A stretch of DNA of 64,000 bases from Stygiobacter sp043807765 (lineage in GTDB: Bacteria > Bacteroidota > Ignavibacteria > Ignavibacteriales > Melioribacteraceae). The notes under the pieces are model-generated. The model saw only the letters and a program-made list of their open reading frames with translations. It did not search any database and was not told where the DNA came from. Shown one piece after another: positions 26,658 through 35,154 of this stretch. The position numbers were made by a program, and so were the translations under genes. Numbering within the stretch: position 1 is the first letter of the stretch; the number at the start of each line of letters is the position of its first letter. Location: NCBI GenBank assembly GCA_043807765.1, contig JAZDFQ010000005.1:62001-126000 (forward strand). Reading direction: 5' to 3'.

Positions 26658-28787
26658 TCATTTTATATGAAGCGAAACTGAGAGTACAAAATTTCTCGGC
26701 AATCCCGGCTCTAAGAAATAAGCTTCTCCATTTACAATATCCGGATTAATGAAAGCCGAAGACGCGTATTTGGAATCGAAAATATTGTTGATGTTGAAGA
26801 ATGCCGAAAGTCTAAGTGAATTTGAGATTCTTATTCCTTCATTCAAGCCAATCGCAGCATTAAAAACCGAATAACCCGGAACTTCCGATTGATTAGCATC
26901 ATCAACAAAATACTTTCCGACAGATTGCATACTTAGCGAGCCCGATAACCCGTATAGATTTGCTGGTGAATAAGAAACACTGAGATTATAAAACACTTTT
27001 GGAATGCCCGCAGTTTGATTACCGGCATAATCTGCAAACTTATTCGGCTTCCCATAATGAACAGAATCAACTAAGTATTCATCGTACTTACTGTCAGTGT
27101 ATGTAAAAGCGCCGCGCAGATTAAGTGCATTCACAAATTGAACTTCAGTTCCTAATTCAATTCCGTTACGTGTTGTTTTTCCGGCCGTAAAATAAAACCT
27201 TCCACCTCTGTAGGGCACAATATCATTTTTAATGTTGATATGATAAAGAGCCAAATCATAATTAATATATTTTAGTAAATCATTGTTAAAAACAAAAACG
27301 TGTTTTAATCCAACTTCATAAGTTGTAGAGATAATCGGCTCTAAAAGAGGATTCAGCAAATAAACTAAATCTTGCCCATAAGTTGATGAAGGATCAGTCT
27401 CATTGCCAGCCGGTACTTCTATTCCACCACCTAGATTAGCATAGAAACTGAACGCCGGATTGATACGATATGTAAAGCCGGCTTTGGGAGTGAAACTTTC
27501 AAATGATTTTTCTTGCAAGCCATACTGAGCATCGATAAAGCTTTCGGAATAGTAAGTAATCTTATCATAACGCGCACCTAGAATTAAGCTGGCTTTCTCA
27601 CCAAACATAATTTCATCTTGTAGAAACGCACCAAACGTATTAGCACCTTCCCGTTTGTTATCTTTTAACTGATCGCCTCTTCCGTTTGACGAACTAAGGG
27701 AATAAAACAAAACAGCACCATCTTGGTATGCTTCATCAACACCCGCAACAATCTGATTGATCAGTTCATCTCCTAACTTAAGTCTATTCTTATAAATGAA
27801 ATTGCCGCCAATATGATAACGTGTAAAATCTCTGAATGTTCCTCTTTCCGACCGCTGTAAATACTTTGGAGATACAAATGCCATTCCGCTAAGAGAACTT
27901 GTTTCTGTTAATTGATGATCTACTACAAGTCCAATTCGTCCTAATCGGTTGTGTCTTCTTTCATCTCTTTGGGCATAAGTAACATTGGCAATTTGCGGAT
28001 CGGTATCAAATTGTTTTTGTGTAAGTGGACCCGGAACGTGGAATACGTTAGTCGCACCAAGTAAGAATGCTTTTAAATCTGTTTTAGAATCAAGTTGAGA
28101 AACTATTCCCAAATTGAACAAAGTTCTGTAGCTTGATGAATGAGAACGCCAGCCCTCAAAATTAGTGTTAGATGCGGAAACAAATATTTTTCCGGCTGAA
28201 AACTTACTCATTGCTTGAATTTGTGTCTGGAAAAAACCGAAGCTGCCGCTGGAAGTTTTCAATTTTAAAAAATAATTTTCTGTTGTCGGTATAGTTGAAA
28301 TATTTATAACACCACCGCTTGCATTACCCCAAGTAGCTGATGCATTCGAGCGAATTACTTCAATGTTTTCAGCTATTCCCAGATCAAGCAAATCGAATGA
28401 AGTTCTCCCATCCGGTTCTGTCTCCGGTATCCCATCAACCATAACACGAATTCCCCTTGATGTGCCATAGTTCGATCTATCTCCGGCCCCACGAGCGCCA
28501 AATCCCCGTATTACAAGCCTTACATCTTGATTTCCGGCTCTTGATTGAGCAAGTACACCGGGAATGGAAGAAACGACCTCATCAATGCCATAAGCTCGTT
28601 TCATTTGAAGTTGAGCCGCGTTCAGAACAGTTACCGCGTATGGTATCTCAATTAGATTCTCTGCGTAGCGAGTTGCCGTTACAGTGATTTGATCAAATTT
28701 AAGCAAGAGAGTATCGTTTTGTGTACTATTTTCTTGTGCACTGAGAATCGATCCAAGTAAGAGAAAAGAAAGAAAAAGGTGCTTCAT
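26658..28787 (-). CDS. TonB-dependent outer-membrane receptor
   Basis: Protein of 709 aa. After a signal peptide (MKHLFLSFLLLGSILSAQ) there is a plug domain at about residues 35-150, with FDQITVTATRYAENL as TonB box-like start, VVSSIPGVLAQSR, LVIRGFGARG and IRVMVDGIPETEPDG. The rest is a 22-strand type barrel that ends in a hydrophobic/basic strand (FVLSVSLHIK). The FecA-like sequence suggests a siderophore, cofactor or metal-complex substrate, which cannot be resolved. It would depend on a TonB complex such as that encoded at 7.3-8.5 kb. It lies 64 bp upstream of the DUF5686 gene, same strand. Confidence 0.92.
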   Translation of the reverse strand: MKHLFLSFLLLGSILSAQENSTQNDTLLLKFDQITVTATRYAENLIEIPYAVTVLNAAQLQMKRAYGIDEVVSSIPGVLAQSRAGNQDVRLVIRGFGARGAGDRSNYGTSRGIRVMVDGIPETEPDGRTSFDLLDLGIAENIEVIRSNASATWGNASGGVINISTIPTTENYFLKLKTSSGSFGFFQTQIQAMSKFSAGKIFVSASNTNFEGWRSHSSSYRTLFNLGIVSQLDSKTDLKAFLLGATNVFHVPGPLTQKQFDTDPQIANVTYAQRDERRHNRLGRIGLVVDHQLTETSSLSGMAFVSPKYLQRSERGTFRDFTRYHIGGNFIYKNRLKLGDELINQIVAGVDEAYQDGAVLFYSLSSSNGRGDQLKDNKREGANTFGAFLQDEIMFGEKASLILGARYDKITYYSESFIDAQYGLQEKSFESFTPKAGFTYRINPAFSFYANLGGGIEVPAGNETDPSSTYGQDLVYLLNPLLEPIISTTYEVGLKHVFVFNNDLLKYINYDLALYHINIKNDIVPYRGGRFYFTAGKTTRNGIELGTEVQFVNALNLRGAFTYTDSKYDEYLVDSVHYGKPNKFADYAGNQTAGIPKVFYNLSVSYSPANLYGLSGSLSMQSVGKYFVDDANQSEVPGYSVFNAAIGLNEGIRISNSLRLSAFFNINNIFDSKYASSAFINPDIVNGEAYFLEPGLPRNFVLSVSLHIK

Positions 28788-28830
28788 TGGTTTCCCATAT
28801 TTTAGTTACAAACTTACTTAGTTGTTCAAA

Positions 28831-28862
28831 AACAAAAAAGGCGAATCAACAATTCGCCTTTC
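28831..28862 (-). terminator. Rho-independent terminator upstream of the TonB receptor
   Basis: On the minus strand AAGGCGAAT/ATTCGCCTT with a 5-nt loop is followed by TTTTTTGTTTTTG. It lies between the receptor start (28787) and the HDOD gene stop (29182), and would end the HDOD transcript. Confidence 0.85.
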
Positions 28863-28900
28863 TAAAGTTTGAATAGCTTATTAAGTCAGGTTACGCATGT

Positions 28901-29000
28901 TGTCATTCTGAATGGAACGCAGTGAAATGAAGAATCTCAATTTTGATTCAAAACGCGATTTATGGATTCTTCTCCCGCCGTTGCCGGGATCAGAATGACA
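28901..29000. repeat. Palindromic intergenic repeat, GTCATTCTGA family
   Basis: About 100 bp bounded by inverted TTGTCATTCTGA and TCAGAATGACAA. Internal parts (GAAGAATCTC and GGATTCTTCTCC) are also complementary, so the whole forms a long imperfect stem. It occupies the 395-bp gap 28788-29181, which contains no gene. A partial copy occurs at 37851-37892 and a related element at 58608-58680. Confidence 0.8.
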
Positions 29001-29016
29001 ATTGCTAATACAAATA

Positions 29017-29185
29017 CGTAAGATGAGTTATTAACTCACCTTACGCAAAAAGTTTTATCTCGGTGTAACTCTGTGACTCCTCTGCGGCACTCTGTGTAAT
29101 AAAAACCCGGAAATATCACAAGGAAGCACAGAGCAAATACAGAGAAAAGTCTTCATTCTGATTCTTGCGTAAGATGAGTTATTAA
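29017..29185. repeat. 18-bp direct repeat pair flanking an intergenic element
   Basis: CGTAAGATGAGTTATTAA occurs exactly at 29017-29034 and again at 29168-29185. The second copy includes the stop codon of the HDOD gene (29182-29184). The first copy also forms a hairpin with AACTCACCTTAC. Between them lies a CTCTGTG-type element. The layout resembles a duplication of the gene's 3' edge during insertion. Confidence 0.75.
29066..29146. repeat. CTCTGTG-type intergenic repeat
   Basis: The segment has repeats of CTCTGTG/CACAGAG (AACTCTGTGACTCC, CACTCTGTGTAA, GCACAGAG, ACAGAG) that pair with one another as an imperfect hairpin. It has no coding potential. It lies between the 18-bp direct repeats. 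Confidence 0.65.
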
Positions 29186-30357
29186 GATAATTCTTCGAGT
29201 TGGCCCGGGATGAATTCCATCCAACCATCAACTCTTTCTCCCCCATATATTTTCTTTATTTCATCCACATAGAAATCAATGCCGTTTACCAATGCATTAG
29301 CAATATAGACGATCTGGCTAAGGCCCAGCTCCCCATTCGCTATTATTTCCGGATTTTGATGGCTGGCAACAGAAGAGATTAATTCAGATGGGAAATTCCA
29401 AGAACTAAGCAGATAAGCGCCGGCACTAACATGAGAAACACCGAATTTCTCTATTTCCTTCTCCAACTGATTTTCATCACCATGTTCGGAAACAAAAGTC
29501 ATTCTCTTCGATTTGTCGCTACACTGAACCATTATAATTTTCCCGATATCATGCAACAGCCCGGCTATGTAAGCAGAATCGATTAAGTCGCGGTCCTTGC
29601 ATTCCAAATTCATTATAGCTTTGGAAACTTTCGCAACGTCAATTGAATGGTCTCTAATTTTCTTTAAATAATTCTGAATTTCCGGAGGCTGGTTCTTTAG
29701 GATGAACACCTTAATATATAGAACTAAACTCTTAATTATATCTAAACCTAAAAAATTGATCGCATGAACTAGATTAACAATGCTTTTGGAAATATTGTAG
29801 AAAGAAGAATAAACGATATGCATTACTTTTGCAGCTGCGAGAGGATCATTGGAAATAATGTCTGCAATGCGGTGTATTGAAACTTCCGGCTTATTTATTT
29901 CTCGTTCCAATCTAATATAAACTTCCGGCATAGTAGGAATTGGTCCAATACCAAGAATTGCAGAGATGGTTTTAGAGTCCAAATCATATTTAGATAAACT
30001 TTGGAAGTGTTCAATAGATTTGACGAAATCTTGATCAATAAGAGGTTTGTTAATAAAACGATGAACATCAGTTGTAGAATATACAGCTCTTTCGCGTTTT
30101 GAAGGATCTGTGAACAACACTCTAAATGTTTTTGGATATTTATCCTTAATAAAGGATAGGAATTCTAATCCATTTATTTTTGAAGTTGCATACTCAATAC
30201 AAACTACAGCAAATTCTTCACTGCCAAGCAATCTTTTAGCTTCATCTTCGGTTGTAGCAAACCGAAAACTTGCGTTCTGAAAAACAGCTTCTTCACTTTT
30301 TCTAATATCCGCAACTAATTTTTCATCATCAGAAACAATTAAAATTTTTGTATTCAT
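29182..30357 (-). CDS. Receiver-HDOD domain regulatory protein
   Basis: Protein of 391 aa. Residues about 1-120 form a response-regulator receiver fold (KILIVSDDEKLV, a Thr in LLFTDPSK-like beta-4 and a Lys in FINKP). The phosphoacceptor position, normally Asp, is E55 (VVCIEY), so it may be constitutive. Residues about 145-350 form an HDOD domain with FLGLDIIKSLV and a HDIGK motif, here in the well-conserved form. HDOD proteins act in signalling and cyclic-di-GMP or stress pathways without proven catalysis. It stands alone between repeats and the nuo operon. Confidence 0.88.
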   Translation of the reverse strand: MNTKILIVSDDEKLVADIRKSEEAVFQNASFRFATTEDEAKRLLGSEEFAVVCIEYATSKINGLEFLSFIKDKYPKTFRVLFTDPSKRERAVYSTTDVHRFINKPLIDQDFVKSIEHFQSLSKYDLDSKTISAILGIGPIPTMPEVYIRLEREINKPEVSIHRIADIISNDPLAAAKVMHIVYSSFYNISKSIVNLVHAINFLGLDIIKSLVLYIKVFILKNQPPEIQNYLKKIRDHSIDVAKVSKAIMNLECKDRDLIDSAYIAGLLHDIGKIIMVQCSDKSKRMTFVSEHGDENQLEKEIEKFGVSHVSAGAYLLSSWNFPSELISSVASHQNPEIIANGELGLSQIVYIANALVNGIDFYVDEIKKIYGGERVDGWMEFIPGQLEELS

Positions 30358-30543
30358 GTAAACACCGTCATGGTTGTCTGTATTTTAGAGTTAGAACTCT
30401 TTTCCGTTTTATTATCGGAAAAATTAAATGATTTTAAATATCAAGAATGTGATTTAAATTCGCTTATAATTAGACGAACAAGTCTTCGATATGGCTTAAC
30501 ACATGAGAGATTTTAAAATTTCTCTCTTCAGCAAAACGGCAAG

Positions 30544-31866
30544 TTATTTATGAAGATTAGTGAGTGGAGCAGTTGTTCCTCTCATTGAGTGTACTTTGTT
30601 AGGAACCGGAATTGAAACTTCCGGTTTGACAAACTTTTCAAACTCATCACGGAATCTTGTAATTGTAAACTTAACCGGCCATGCAGCAGCGTCGCCTAAA
30701 GCGCAAATTGTATTTCCTTCTATATGATTAGCAACATCACACAATAAGTCCAAATCTTTGGATGTTCCGTTGCCTTGTTTAATTCTCTTTAGAGTTTTCT
30801 CCATCCAGCCTGTGCCTTCACGGCAAGGTGTGCATTGCCCGCAGCTTTCATGATGATAAAAGTGAGCAATACGAATCAATACATCCAACAGATTTGTGTC
30901 TTCGTCCATAACGATAACGCCGCCGGTTCCAATAGCTGAACCAACTTCTTTAAGCGAATCAGCATCCATCTTAACACCTTCAAGCTGATCGCCGCGTAAC
31001 GGCGGCATAGATGAACCACCCGGAATAACACATTTTATTTTTTTACCGCCAACAACTCCGCCGGCTACTTCATTAATTAATTCTGTAAGAAGTATTCCGG
31101 ATGGAAGTTCGTAAACGCCCGGTTTGTTAACATGCCCGCTAATACCAAACAAAATTGTCCCGGGATGTTTTGGCGCTCCGATCTTAGAAAACCACTCCCA
31201 GCCGTTTTTTATAATTGCCGGAATATTCGTAATTGTTTCAACGTTATTAATAGTAGTAGGATTTCCCCATAAACCATTTTGCGCCGGAAATGGCGGTTTA
31301 ACTCTTGGATAGCCTCGTTTACCTTCAATAGAATTCATTAATGAAGACTCTTCGCCGCAGATATACGCTCCGGCACCTTTATGTACGAACAAGTTGCAAC
31401 TGAATTCGGTACCGAATGTTTCTTTCATCTTATCGCCAAGGAAACCCTTCTCGTAAGCAATATCAACCGCTGCTTGCATCATATTCACCCACTTGTGATA
31501 TTCGCCGCGGATGTATAGATAAGCAACTTTAGCACCTATTGCATAGCATGCAATTATTGCACCTTCAATCAACTGGAATGGATTATCCTCAAAAATTTGT
31601 CTGTCCTTAAATGAGCCCGGCTCGCTTTCATCACCGTTTATGCAAAGATACTTTGGCTTAGTTGTTGTCTTAGGCATGAAGCTCCATTTAAGACCGCAAG
31701 AAAATGCAGCGCCGCCGCGTCCACGTAAGCCAGATTTCTTTACTTCATCAATAATATCATCGGAAGTTCTAGCAAGTGCTTTTTTAGCAGAATCAAAACC
31801 GCCATTGGCAAGATAGACATCTATAGTATTAAAATTTTCTATTTGGGGTAAAACTATTCTTTCCAT
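30544..31866 (-). CDS. nuoF: NADH-quinone oxidoreductase subunit F
   Basis: Protein of 440 aa. It binds NADH, FMN and cluster N3 in the peripheral arm of complex I. Visible are the glycine-rich GRGGAAF, ESEPGSFKDRQ, GAGAYICGEESSLMNS, and the 4Fe-4S motif SCGQCTPCREG with the fourth Cys in EGNTICALGDAA. The ATG at 31866 overlaps the stop of nuoE (TGATG); a GTG 3 nt upstream is an alternative. It ends the nuo cluster in this window; nuoG-N do not follow. Confidence 0.95.
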   Translation of the reverse strand: MERIVLPQIENFNTIDVYLANGGFDSAKKALARTSDDIIDEVKKSGLRGRGGAAFSCGLKWSFMPKTTTKPKYLCINGDESEPGSFKDRQIFEDNPFQLIEGAIIACYAIGAKVAYLYIRGEYHKWVNMMQAAVDIAYEKGFLGDKMKETFGTEFSCNLFVHKGAGAYICGEESSLMNSIEGKRGYPRVKPPFPAQNGLWGNPTTINNVETITNIPAIIKNGWEWFSKIGAPKHPGTILFGISGHVNKPGVYELPSGILLTELINEVAGGVVGGKKIKCVIPGGSSMPPLRGDQLEGVKMDADSLKEVGSAIGTGGVIVMDEDTNLLDVLIRIAHFYHHESCGQCTPCREGTGWMEKTLKRIKQGNGTSKDLDLLCDVANHIEGNTICALGDAAAWPVKFTITRFRDEFEKFVKPEVSIPVPNKVHSMRGTTAPLTNLHK

Positions 31867-32339
31867 CACTTGAGAGAGTCCAAAATTTCTTCAACTTTTT
31901 CTTTAGTTAGATTTTCAAAATAATCTTCATTTACAGCTAACATTGGCGCGTAACCGCAAGCGCCCATGCATTCAACTTCTTCAAGAGAAAATTTACGATC
32001 TTCCGAAACTTGCATGTGATCTAATCCCAATTTCCCCTTAACTTGATCCCAAATTTCGTAACCGCCGCGAAGCATACAAGATACATTCGTACAAACTTGA
32101 ACATGATACTTGCCCATAGGCTTTGTGTGATACATTGTATAAAATGTAACTACGCTAAGCACATTAACTTTATCTATGCCAAGAACCGAAGCAATTTCTA
32201 CCATAGCTTCGTTGCTAAGATATCCGTTCTGCTCTTGAGCGATGTATATAACCGGCATAACAGCAGCAAGTGCAGTAGGGTATTTCTTTCTAACTGCTTC
32301 TATTTTATTAAGATTTTCTTCTGTGAATTTGAATGACAT
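31866..32339 (-). CDS. nuoE: NADH-quinone oxidoreductase subunit E
   Basis: Protein of 157 aa starting at the ATG at 32339; an upstream TTG at 32348 is less likely. It carries the 2Fe-2S cluster N1a, with Cys residues in VCTNVSCMLRGG and ECMGACGYAP. The usual thioredoxin-like fold is implied by the FYTMYHTKPMGKYHVQ segment. The gene overlaps nuoF by one base of the stop (TGATG). A small intergenic repeat lies between it and nuoD. Confidence 0.95.
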   Translation of the reverse strand: MSFKFTEENLNKIEAVRKKYPTALAAVMPVIYIAQEQNGYLSNEAMVEIASVLGIDKVNVLSVVTFYTMYHTKPMGKYHVQVCTNVSCMLRGGYEIWDQVKGKLGLDHMQVSEDRKFSLEEVECMGACGYAPMLAVNEDYFENLTKEKVEEILDSLK

Positions 32340-32364
32340 GTTAACCAAATATTTTATTTTTTAC

Positions 32365-32399
32365 ATCTAAGGCACATAGGCACTTAGAAACTAAGTTAC
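32365..32399. repeat. CTTAGTGCC-type intergenic repeat
   Basis: In the 60-bp nuoD-nuoE gap, CTAAGGCACATAGGCACTTAGAAACTAAG is a short, partly palindromic copy of the family seen more fully at 50866-50946. It is inside an operon rather than at its end. Confidence 0.65.
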
Positions 32400-33650
32400 T
32401 TATTTGTCTGCCTCTCCCATTACAGGGTCCAGCGAGCCAATTATTGCTATAACATCTGAGATCATCGCACCTTCGCACAGCTTTGAAAGCACTTGCAAGT
32501 TACAGAACGAAGGTGAACGGATTTTCATTTTCCAAGGATGACCTTCGCCATTACTGACAATATAAAATCCTAACTCGCCTTTTGGATTTTCTGCTGAAAA
32601 GAAAGAATCTCCAACCGGAGGATTAATACCATAGTTAATAATCATGAAATCGTGAATCAGTTCTTCCATACGGGAATAAATTTCGGTCTTACGCGGCAAA
32701 ACTTTCTTAGGATCGTTTGCCATTACTTCCCCTTGAGGGATTTTATCCAAGCATTGATACAAAATCTTTACACTTTCTCTAACTTCATCACCTCTTAAGA
32801 AGTAACGGGCTAAAGAATCGCCTTCGCTGTAAGTAGGAATTTTGAAATCAACTTCATTATAGAATAAATATGGTTTTGCTCTTCGGACATCATATTCAAC
32901 ACCGCTTGCGCGCAAGTTTGGTCCGGTAATTCCATACGCAATAGCATCTTCTTTAGAAAGAATACCAACACCTTCAAGACGATCTATAAAAATTCTATTA
33001 TGAAGAACAAGGTTATCCATATCATTTAATTCTTTCTCAAAAGAATCAAGAAAATCCCTAATCAGCTTCAGTGTAACATCATCAAGATCTGCAGCAACAC
33101 CGCCAAGGCGAGTGTAGCTTGTTGTAAATCTTGCACCGGCTAATCGATCAAAAATTTCTTGAATTCTTTCTCGCTCACGGAATGTCCACATTACCATTGT
33201 TACAGCGCCAACGTCCATAGCGAATGTTCCAATTGCAACCATGTGAGCGGCAATTCTTGCAAGCTCAGCCACAATCATTCTAATCCATTGGGCGCGTTTA
33301 GGAGCTTCAATTCCGGCTAATTTTTCTACTGCTAAAACATAAGCAACGTTGTTGCAAAGTGTAGCTGTATAATCCAATCTATCAGTATGAGGAATGAATT
33401 CGATAAAACTCATATCCTCAGCCATTTTCTCGTATCCTCTGTGAAGATAACCCAGTTCAGGAACAGCTTTTACTACTGTCTCGCCATCGAGTCTTAAAAC
33501 AATTCTTAGCACGCCATGTGTAGCCGGGTGCTGAGGTCCCATATTTATAACCATCTCATTATCAAGAGCATCTTCAATAGTGATGTTCTTGTCTTCGAGA
33601 AGCTTCTTATAAATCTTTTCGTCTGAGTAAACGTTATGAATTTTTTCCAT
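32400..33650 (-). CDS. nuoD: NADH-quinone oxidoreductase subunit D
   Basis: Protein of 416 aa, the 49-kDa type subunit that forms the quinone site with NuoB. Motifs include NMGPQHPATHGVLR, HRGYEKMAEDMSF, DRLDY and GDSFFSAENPKGELGFYIVSNG. The C-terminus GSLDPVMGEADK is typical. It starts 2 bp before nuoC ends, and belongs to the nuoABCDEF order. Confidence 0.97.
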   Translation of the reverse strand: MEKIHNVYSDEKIYKKLLEDKNITIEDALDNEMVINMGPQHPATHGVLRIVLRLDGETVVKAVPELGYLHRGYEKMAEDMSFIEFIPHTDRLDYTATLCNNVAYVLAVEKLAGIEAPKRAQWIRMIVAELARIAAHMVAIGTFAMDVGAVTMVMWTFRERERIQEIFDRLAGARFTTSYTRLGGVAADLDDVTLKLIRDFLDSFEKELNDMDNLVLHNRIFIDRLEGVGILSKEDAIAYGITGPNLRASGVEYDVRRAKPYLFYNEVDFKIPTYSEGDSLARYFLRGDEVRESVKILYQCLDKIPQGEVMANDPKKVLPRKTEIYSRMEELIHDFMIINYGINPPVGDSFFSAENPKGELGFYIVSNGEGHPWKMKIRSPSFCNLQVLSKLCEGAMISDVIAIIGSLDPVMGEADK

Positions 33651-33651
33651 A

Positions 33652-34146
33652 CTACTCTGGCTTCTGTGGAAGTGGAAGTGAACCCGGAATTCCCAACACC
33701 GGAAAATCTTTTCTTAGCGGATAATACTGAAATCCTTCGGGCATATACATTCTTCTTAAATCGGGGTGATTCTTAAAATCGATTCCATACATATCAAATG
33801 TTTCTCTTTCGTACCAATTAGCACTTTCCCAAATTGATGAGACAGAATCAACCTGGTAAGGTTCTTCATCAAGATTAGATTTAACTCTAAGATTGAAATT
33901 CAATTTGAAAGAATAAAGATGATAAACGGTTGTGAATCTTTTCTTTCTCGTTGCCCAATCAATAGCAGTAACATCTTTGCACATCACAAATTCCAAGTCG
34001 GAATTCGATTTCAAAAACCGGGCAAACTCAACTAGCTTGTCTTTGCTAACAGTAAATGAAAGGTCTCCAAGCGCGTCAACAACTTCAACATTGTTTTCGC
34101 CAAAGCCTTCCTTCACTTTCTTGATAATTAATTCTTTCACTTCCAT
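33652..34146 (-). CDS. nuoC: NADH-quinone oxidoreductase subunit C
   Basis: Protein of 164 aa of the 30-kDa family. The C-terminal signature WYERETFDMYGIDFKNHPDLRRMY is followed by PLRKDFPVLG. It links NuoB and NuoD in the peripheral arm. It lies 3 bp downstream of nuoB and 1 bp upstream of nuoD. Confidence 0.96.
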   Translation of the reverse strand: MEVKELIIKKVKEGFGENNVEVVDALGDLSFTVSKDKLVEFARFLKSNSDLEFVMCKDVTAIDWATRKKRFTTVYHLYSFKLNFNLRVKSNLDEEPYQVDSVSSIWESANWYERETFDMYGIDFKNHPDLRRMYMPEGFQYYPLRKDFPVLGIPGSLPLPQKPE

Positions 34147-34149
34147 TTA

Positions 34150-34668
34150 TCAGTTATTCGCTATTTCTGTTTTTGGTTGGATTATGTCTTGAAAATCTCG
34201 TGCGCGAGTTTTACCAATCTTCTCTTGAATTGTCATCAAAGCGTTAAGCAAATTTTCCGGACGGGGTGGACAGCCGGCAGCGTAAACATCCACCGGTAAG
34301 AATTGATCAATCCCTTGGACAACGCTGTAAGAACGGTACATTCCGCCGGAAGATGTACAAGCGCCCATGGCTATGACCCACTTAGGTTCCGGCATCTGAT
34401 CATAAATTCTCTTTACAACTTGAGCCATTTTATAAGTTACTGTTCCCGCCACAATCATCAAATCGCATTGACGCGGAGTAAAACGCATAACTTCGGAACC
34501 GAAACGAGATATATCGTATTTAGGATCGGCGGCGGCAATCATTTCAATCGCACAGCAAGAAATTCCCATTGGCATTGGCCAAACAGAACTTTTACGAGCC
34601 CATGCTACCACTGCATCTATTGTTGTGGTAACGAAACCATCTTGTGTAAGTTTTGCTTCTAATCCCAC
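34150..34668 (-). CDS. nuoB: NADH-quinone oxidoreductase subunit B
   Basis: Protein of 172 aa that holds cluster N2. Ligands are the adjacent Cys pair in GISCCAIE, and Cys in MGACTSSGGMY and AAGCPPRPE. The start overlaps the end of nuoA by 10 bp. Confidence 0.97.
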   Translation of the reverse strand: MGLEAKLTQDGFVTTTIDAVVAWARKSSVWPMPMGISCCAIEMIAAADPKYDISRFGSEVMRFTPRQCDLMIVAGTVTYKMAQVVKRIYDQMPEPKWVIAMGACTSSGGMYRSYSVVQGIDQFLPVDVYAAGCPPRPENLLNALMTIQEKIGKTRARDFQDIIQPKTEIANN

Positions 34669-35027
34669 TTTAAGCCTCCTTTCATCAAGACATAAAGGAA
34701 TCCAAGCTCAAGTACTACTAAGAATATAAACATCGGCAGAAATGCAAAAATTCCATATCCGGCATACAAAGTTCTAAACTGAACTGCCCATGGATAAACA
34801 TAAATTACTTCAATGTCGAAAATGATGAAGAGCATTGCCACAAGGTAATACTTGATTGAAATTCTTTCGTGGGTTGTTCCAATAGGATCTTTGCCGCTTT
34901 CGTAAGGCATTGTTTTAATTTTGTTTGGGCGGTGCGGTCCGAATATTACGGATGAAAAAACCACAGCACCGCCAAAAATTGCGGCAACAAGAATCACTAA
35001 AAATATCGGTATGTAATCAACTATCAT
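34659..35027 (-). CDS. nuoA: NADH-quinone oxidoreductase subunit A
   Basis: Protein of 122 aa with three transmembrane helices. It has the family motif YESGKDPIGTTHERISIKYYLVAMLFIIFDIEVIYVYPWA, with the conserved acidic DIE. It is the first nuo gene here. A palindromic repeat and the end of lysJ lie just upstream, 35028-35154. Confidence 0.95.
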   Translation of the reverse strand: MIVDYIPIFLVILVAAIFGGAVVFSSVIFGPHRPNKIKTMPYESGKDPIGTTHERISIKYYLVAMLFIIFDIEVIYVYPWAVQFRTLYAGYGIFAFLPMFIFLVVLELGFLYVLMKGGLKWD

Positions 35028-35091
35028 ATTAAAATTTTGATTTTAGGTTGGCGAAAAATAAGGCAAATGGGCATACAAAGCAAAGAAAGCT

Positions 35092-35142
35092 AAGAACGAA
35101 GAATTAAGAACTAAGATCATTAATTCTTCACTCTTCGTTCTG
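35092..35142. repeat. Palindromic intergenic repeat, AAGAACGAAGAATTAAG family
   Basis: AGAACGAAGAATTAA at 35093 is answered by TTAATTCTTCACTCTTCGTTCT ending at 35141, so the two halves form a hairpin. It sits between lysJ and nuoA, both on the minus strand. Confidence 0.75.
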
Positions 35143-35154
35143 CGTTAAAATCAG

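Noticed and set aside
28788..29181. A small gene in the 395-bp gap before the TonB receptor
   Set aside because: The only open frames are on repeat sequence; the gap is filled by a terminator and palindromic elements.
30501..30528. A terminator after the nuo genes
   Set aside because: The GAGAGA/TCTCTC stem is interrupted by an A/T core and is not followed by a T-run on the minus strand.
34303..34662. A 119-codon plus-strand open frame opposite nuoB
   Set aside because: It lies entirely over the well-conserved nuoB coding strand and has no recognisable protein pattern.
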